Below, one piece after another: positions 38,342 to 41,301 of a stretch of DNA of 41,301 nt. The stretch covers positions 1-41,301 of the forward strand of contig JAQCNI010000113.1 in NCBI GenBank assembly GCA_028275105.1, in the 5' to 3' direction. A program made the translations under genes and the position numbers. Numbering within the stretch: position 1 is the first letter of the stretch; each line of letters opens with the position of its first letter. The notes under the pieces are model-generated. The model saw only the letters and a list, made by a program, of their open reading frames with translations, made no database searches and had not been told where the DNA came from. This stretch comes from Halorubrum sp. (GTDB taxonomy: Archaea > Halobacteriota > Halobacteria > Halobacteriales > Haloferacaceae).

Positions 38342-38402
38342 GCCGGGGCGGGGCGGGGCGGTTCCCGCGGCCGCCGGCGACCGAGGCTGGGGAAGCGTGA
38401 GG
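38342..38402 (+). repeat. Dispersed GC-rich repeat, copy C (partial)
   Basis: Core GAGGCTGGGGAAGCGTGAGG at 38383-38402, same orientation as copy B; runs directly into the 8-bp tandem array. Confidence 0.6.
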
Positions 38403-38403
38403 T

Positions 38404-38580
38404 GGCGGTGCGGCGGTGCGGCGGTGCAGCAGTGCGGCAGTGCGGCGGTGCGGCGGTGCGGCAGTGCGGCGGTGCGGCGGTGCGGCGGTGCGGCGGTGCG
38501 GCGGTGCGACGGTGCGGCGGTGCGACGGTGCGGCGGTGCGGCGATGTAGCGGTGCGGCGATGCGATGTGGCGATGCGGCC
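38404..38580. repeat. 8-bp tandem repeat array (GGCGGTGC)n, ~22 units with point variants (GGCAGTGC, GACGGTGC, GGCGATGC)
   Basis: Read directly from sequence; all overlapping frames translate to 8-residue periodic peptides such as RRCGGAAV. Confidence 0.95.
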
Positions 38581-38627
38581 GGTAGAACGCCGACGGTACG
38601 ACGACATCGACGACGGTGTCGGCCCGA

Positions 38628-39305
38628 CTACGGCGCGACGCCGACGGTCAACAGCGTTCCCCACGTCCGGTATCGGTCGACCATCGCCTCCCGAGTCTTC
38701 CATTCGTCGGTCGGGAACGCTTCGGCCGGCGGGATCTCGACCTCCCGGTCGGGGATCGCGTCCTGCTCGGCGACGTACAACCCGGCGTCGCGGAACGCGT
38801 CGCGGTACTCCGACCGGTCCCAGAGGGTCATGTCGACGGAGATGTGCTCCTGCCACGCGTGTGTCGACTCGCTCTCCGCGAAGTAGTTGACCGCGCAGTA
38901 GAACGTCCCGCCCGGGCGGAGCACCCGACTGACCTCCGCGAGGGTGTTGTGGGGGTCCGCTGCGTAGTAGAACGATTCCATCGAAACCATGTGGTCGATC
39001 GACCCATCGGCGAAGGGGAGCGCGTCGAAGTCGCCGACGAGGAATCCGATCGCGTCGTCGTCGGTGTATGCCCGGGCGTTCCGTGCCATCTCGGGCGCGC
39101 CGTCGAGACCGTAACCCCGACCGACGTCGCGCTCCCGGAGGGCTCGGAGGGCGTAGCCGGAACCGGTCCCGAGGTCAAGGACGGCGTCGCCGGGTTCGAC
39201 CGGCATCCGCGCGAGGACGTGTTTGGCGGTGTGCCAGTGGCGCCGCTCCATACCCCGATCCTTGCCGGCGGTCGCCCACTCGTCGAACTCCTCGCGAACG
39301 CTCAT
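38628..39305 (-). CDS. Class I SAM-dependent methyltransferase
   Basis: VLDLGTGSGYALRALRERDVGRGYGLDGAPEMARNARAY, DFDALPFADGSIDHMVSMESFYYAADPHNTLAEVSRVLRPGGTFYCAVNYF. Confidence 0.9.
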   Translation of the reverse strand: MSVREEFDEWATAGKDRGMERRHWHTAKHVLARMPVEPGDAVLDLGTGSGYALRALRERDVGRGYGLDGAPEMARNARAYTDDDAIGFLVGDFDALPFADGSIDHMVSMESFYYAADPHNTLAEVSRVLRPGGTFYCAVNYFAESESTHAWQEHISVDMTLWDRSEYRDAFRDAGLYVAEQDAIPDREVEIPPAEAFPTDEWKTREAMVDRYRTWGTLLTVGVAP

Positions 39306-39403
39306 ACCGGGGGGAGGGGCGGGGGAGTCAAAACCGGATCGACCGGGAACGCCGATCCGCGCGCGAACGACGCGTTTTTGCTCCGCGGGCGGGTGATCGG
39401 GGT

Positions 39404-39847
39404 GTGAAGCGACCGAATCGGCTGCGGCGTCCCAACTTCCGGATCGCCGACTCGGCACAGCAGACGGTCGGGGGGTTCCTCCTCGCGGGGCCGTTCGTCG
39501 TCACCGAGGAGGTCTGGGTCCTTGCGAACGGGATGAACGCCGTCCAGACCGTCCTCACCGCCGGAATCGTCGCGGCGATCGGGTACGCCGCGCTGTACCG
39601 CGCCGACACGGACCGCGATCCGGAATCGGAACGGGAGATCGCCGGGGTCCCGGTTCGGTTCCTTTCGCTGATGATCGTCGCGTTCGGCTCGGTGGTCGTG
39701 CTCGCCGTCCTGTTCGACGCACCGGACACGTTCCTGATCGAGGAGGGGATCGCCGGGGTCGAGCTGTGGGTGACGACGGTCAATGCCATCACCGTCGGCG
39801 CGGTGTTCAGCGTCGTCGGCGCCGCGACGGCCGACAGCGTGTTCTGA
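39404..39847 (+). CDS. DUF2391-like integral membrane protein
   Basis: GTG start; four hydrophobic segments, DSAQQTVGGFLLAGPFVVTEEVWVLA ... WVTTVNAITVGAVFSVVGAATADSVF. Confidence 0.65.
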   Translation: MKRPNRLRRPNFRIADSAQQTVGGFLLAGPFVVTEEVWVLANGMNAVQTVLTAGIVAAIGYAALYRADTDRDPESEREIAGVPVRFLSLMIVAFGSVVVLAVLFDAPDTFLIEEGIAGVELWVTTVNAITVGAVFSVVGAATADSVF

Positions 39848-39864
39848 CGTGGGACGGGATCGGA

Positions 39865-40470
39865 TCAGACGACGATCGCGACGACCGCAAACAGGATCAA
39901 CACGCCGGTGACGTCACAGACGTTCGTGACGACCGGGATCGTGGTACTGTCCGGATCGAGCCCGATCCGATAGGAGGCCTCGACCGCAACGAGGCTCGTC
40001 GTGACGACGAGGACGGCCAACAGGAGTCCCGAAATCAACGATATTAGCAGGACACGGATCAGTCCGAGGGTGCCGCCGAGCGCGACGCCGATCGCCCACG
40101 CGGCGATACCCACGAGTCCGAAGACGGTCCCGGCGAGCGCGAACACCGCGCCGACGTTGGCCCTGACGTCCGGGTTCGAAAGACTCGGCTCGTACGTGCC
40201 GAGGTACAGCTGCGTCGTGAGCCGCGAGCACATGATCGACGCGAGGTTGCCGGCCGTCCCGATCTGAACCGGCACCAACACGAGCAACGCGGGGTACTGT
40301 AACAGGATTTCCTCGAAGCTCTCGAGGACCGTTCCGGACACCAGCTGGAGGACCGATAGCGCCGCCAGAAGCGGGACCATCGTTCGGACGATCCGCCGGA
40401 TCGACCACCCGTCAACCACGGTTTTGTCGGTCGGATCGCCGGCACCGGGAGTAGGGTGAGAATCGGTCAC
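39865..40470 (-). CDS. MgtE/SLC41-type integral membrane domain protein (second of a pair)
   Basis: PALLVLVPVQIGTAGNLASIMCSRLTTQLYLGTYEPS, LDPDSTTIPVVTNVCDVTGVLILFAVVAIVV; ~200 aa, overlaps upstream paralogous gene by 4 nt. Confidence 0.85.
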   Translation of the reverse strand: MTDSHPTPGAGDPTDKTVVDGWSIRRIVRTMVPLLAALSVLQLVSGTVLESFEEILLQYPALLVLVPVQIGTAGNLASIMCSRLTTQLYLGTYEPSLSNPDVRANVGAVFALAGTVFGLVGIAAWAIGVALGGTLGLIRVLLISLISGLLLAVLVVTTSLVAVEASYRIGLDPDSTTIPVVTNVCDVTGVLILFAVVAIVV

Positions 40471-41039
40471 AACACCACCCTAACGGCGCGGATGGCGACG
40501 AGGAGGAACAGAACCCCGAACACGTCCCCCAGCGTCGTCACGACCGGACCGATCACGTTGTCCGGGTTGAGTCCGCGCCGATACCCGAGGAAGACGACGG
40601 TGATGAGCACCGAGATCATCAGTATCGCCGAGAGGAAGCCGGCGATGACCATGATCCCGAGGAGTTCCAGCAGGCTCCCCCGCTGACCGAGCGCGAGGAG
40701 GGCCAGATACGTGATGAACGCGATGAACACGGAGACGGTCATCCCGTTGACGAAGGAGGCGACGATCGCGTTGGTGAGCCGGCGGTCGAGTTCGAACTGC
40801 GGCTCGATCAGCCCCTGATGGAGACCGGTCGAGAGGCGCGCCCCGAGCGACCCGTAGACGCCGCCGCGGGTCGCGAGGAATGCCGGCAGCAGGAGGAGTA
40901 CTCCCGGAACGCTCGCGATCCCTTCACGCATCGTCTCGGATCCGAGGACCGCCCCGGCGAACAGCCCCGCCACGAGGCTGACGAGAACCACCGGTAGGGA
41001 CTGTCGATAGACGTCCCGCGCCGTCTCGTGTCCCTTCAT
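40467..41039 (-). CDS. MgtE/SLC41-type integral membrane domain protein (first of a pair)
   Basis: PGVLLLLPAFLATRGGVYGSLGARLSTGLHQGLIEPQFE, GLNPDNVIGPVVTTLGDVFGVLFLLVAIRAV. Confidence 0.85.
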   Translation of the reverse strand: MKGHETARDVYRQSLPVVLVSLVAGLFAGAVLGSETMREGIASVPGVLLLLPAFLATRGGVYGSLGARLSTGLHQGLIEPQFELDRRLTNAIVASFVNGMTVSVFIAFITYLALLALGQRGSLLELLGIMVIAGFLSAILMISVLITVVFLGYRRGLNPDNVIGPVVTTLGDVFGVLFLLVAIRAVRVVL

Positions 41040-41069
41040 TCGAGCGTACCGACGGCGTGGACCGGTGAA

Positions 41070-41301
41070 CTACCCTGCCCTACCGCGCTCGGGGCTACTC
41101 GCCCCTCGCTTGTTGAGGACAGGGCTTCCTGTTTCTGTATCGGAATTTATACCCGAAGGCACAGGGATTCCAGACTCCGCAGGCGACTTCCCTTCACGGA
41201 TGGTTCGGAGTGTCCCACTCCTACCAAATGGACACTCAGCCACAATCGACGGTGCGCGCTTGTTTTCGCGCTTGAACACCGTCGTAGACGTGGTGAGCAT
41301 C
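41070..41301 (-). mobile_element. Probable TnpB (IS200/IS605/IS1341-type) C-terminal fragment running off the right edge
   Basis: Tail ...ESGIPVPSGINSDTETGSPVLNKRGASSPERGRAG* resembles haloarchaeal TnpB C-termini (…ETGSP.LNER…); GGGGC-TACTC-GCCCC hairpin at 41091-41105 close to the expected element right end. Confidence 0.5.

Noticed and set aside
38308-38890. ORFs in several frames with 8-residue periodicity (CGGAAVRR…, HRRTAAPP…)
   Set aside because: By-product of the 8-bp tandem repeat, open in all frames; no evidence of a gene.

Overview
GC-rich haloarchaeal chromosomal window, gene-dense and mostly housekeeping. Left to right: 3' part of sufB and sufC (-); a family B DNA polymerase gene (-) carrying three in-frame inteins; small haloarchaeal genes and a ferredoxin; hel308-cgi121; tRNA-Gln(CUG); purO; regulators and hypotheticals; upp; thrC; an ~8.5 kb type IV pilus-like operon (secretion ATPase, TadC-like membrane protein, three small N-terminally anchored proteins and one ~1050-aa anchored protein); a DUF5791-like gene, an epimerase, a membrane-anchored DHH phosphoesterase; PAN with a divergent wHTH gene; mre11-rad50; a methyltransferase; two half-size MgtE-like genes; and a probable TnpB 3' end at the right edge. 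The most notable structures are: (i) three inteins in one polB ORF, each with a different +1 nucleophile and one with a Gln C-terminus; (ii) the pilus-like locus of poorly characterised families with an internal leaderless-type promoter; (iii) a dispersed GC-rich repeat (core GAGGCTGGGGNNGCGTGAGG) in three copies, two of them flanking mre11-rad50 in direct orientation, one of which runs into an ~22-copy 8-bp tandem array; (iv) PCNA-binding-like peptides at the extreme C-termini of PolB, Hel308 and Mre11; (v) a 14-bp tandem repeat and several inverted repeats in promoter positions. No rRNA, CRISPR array or complete mobile element was found. Family names come from recognition of the protein sequences; no database search was run.
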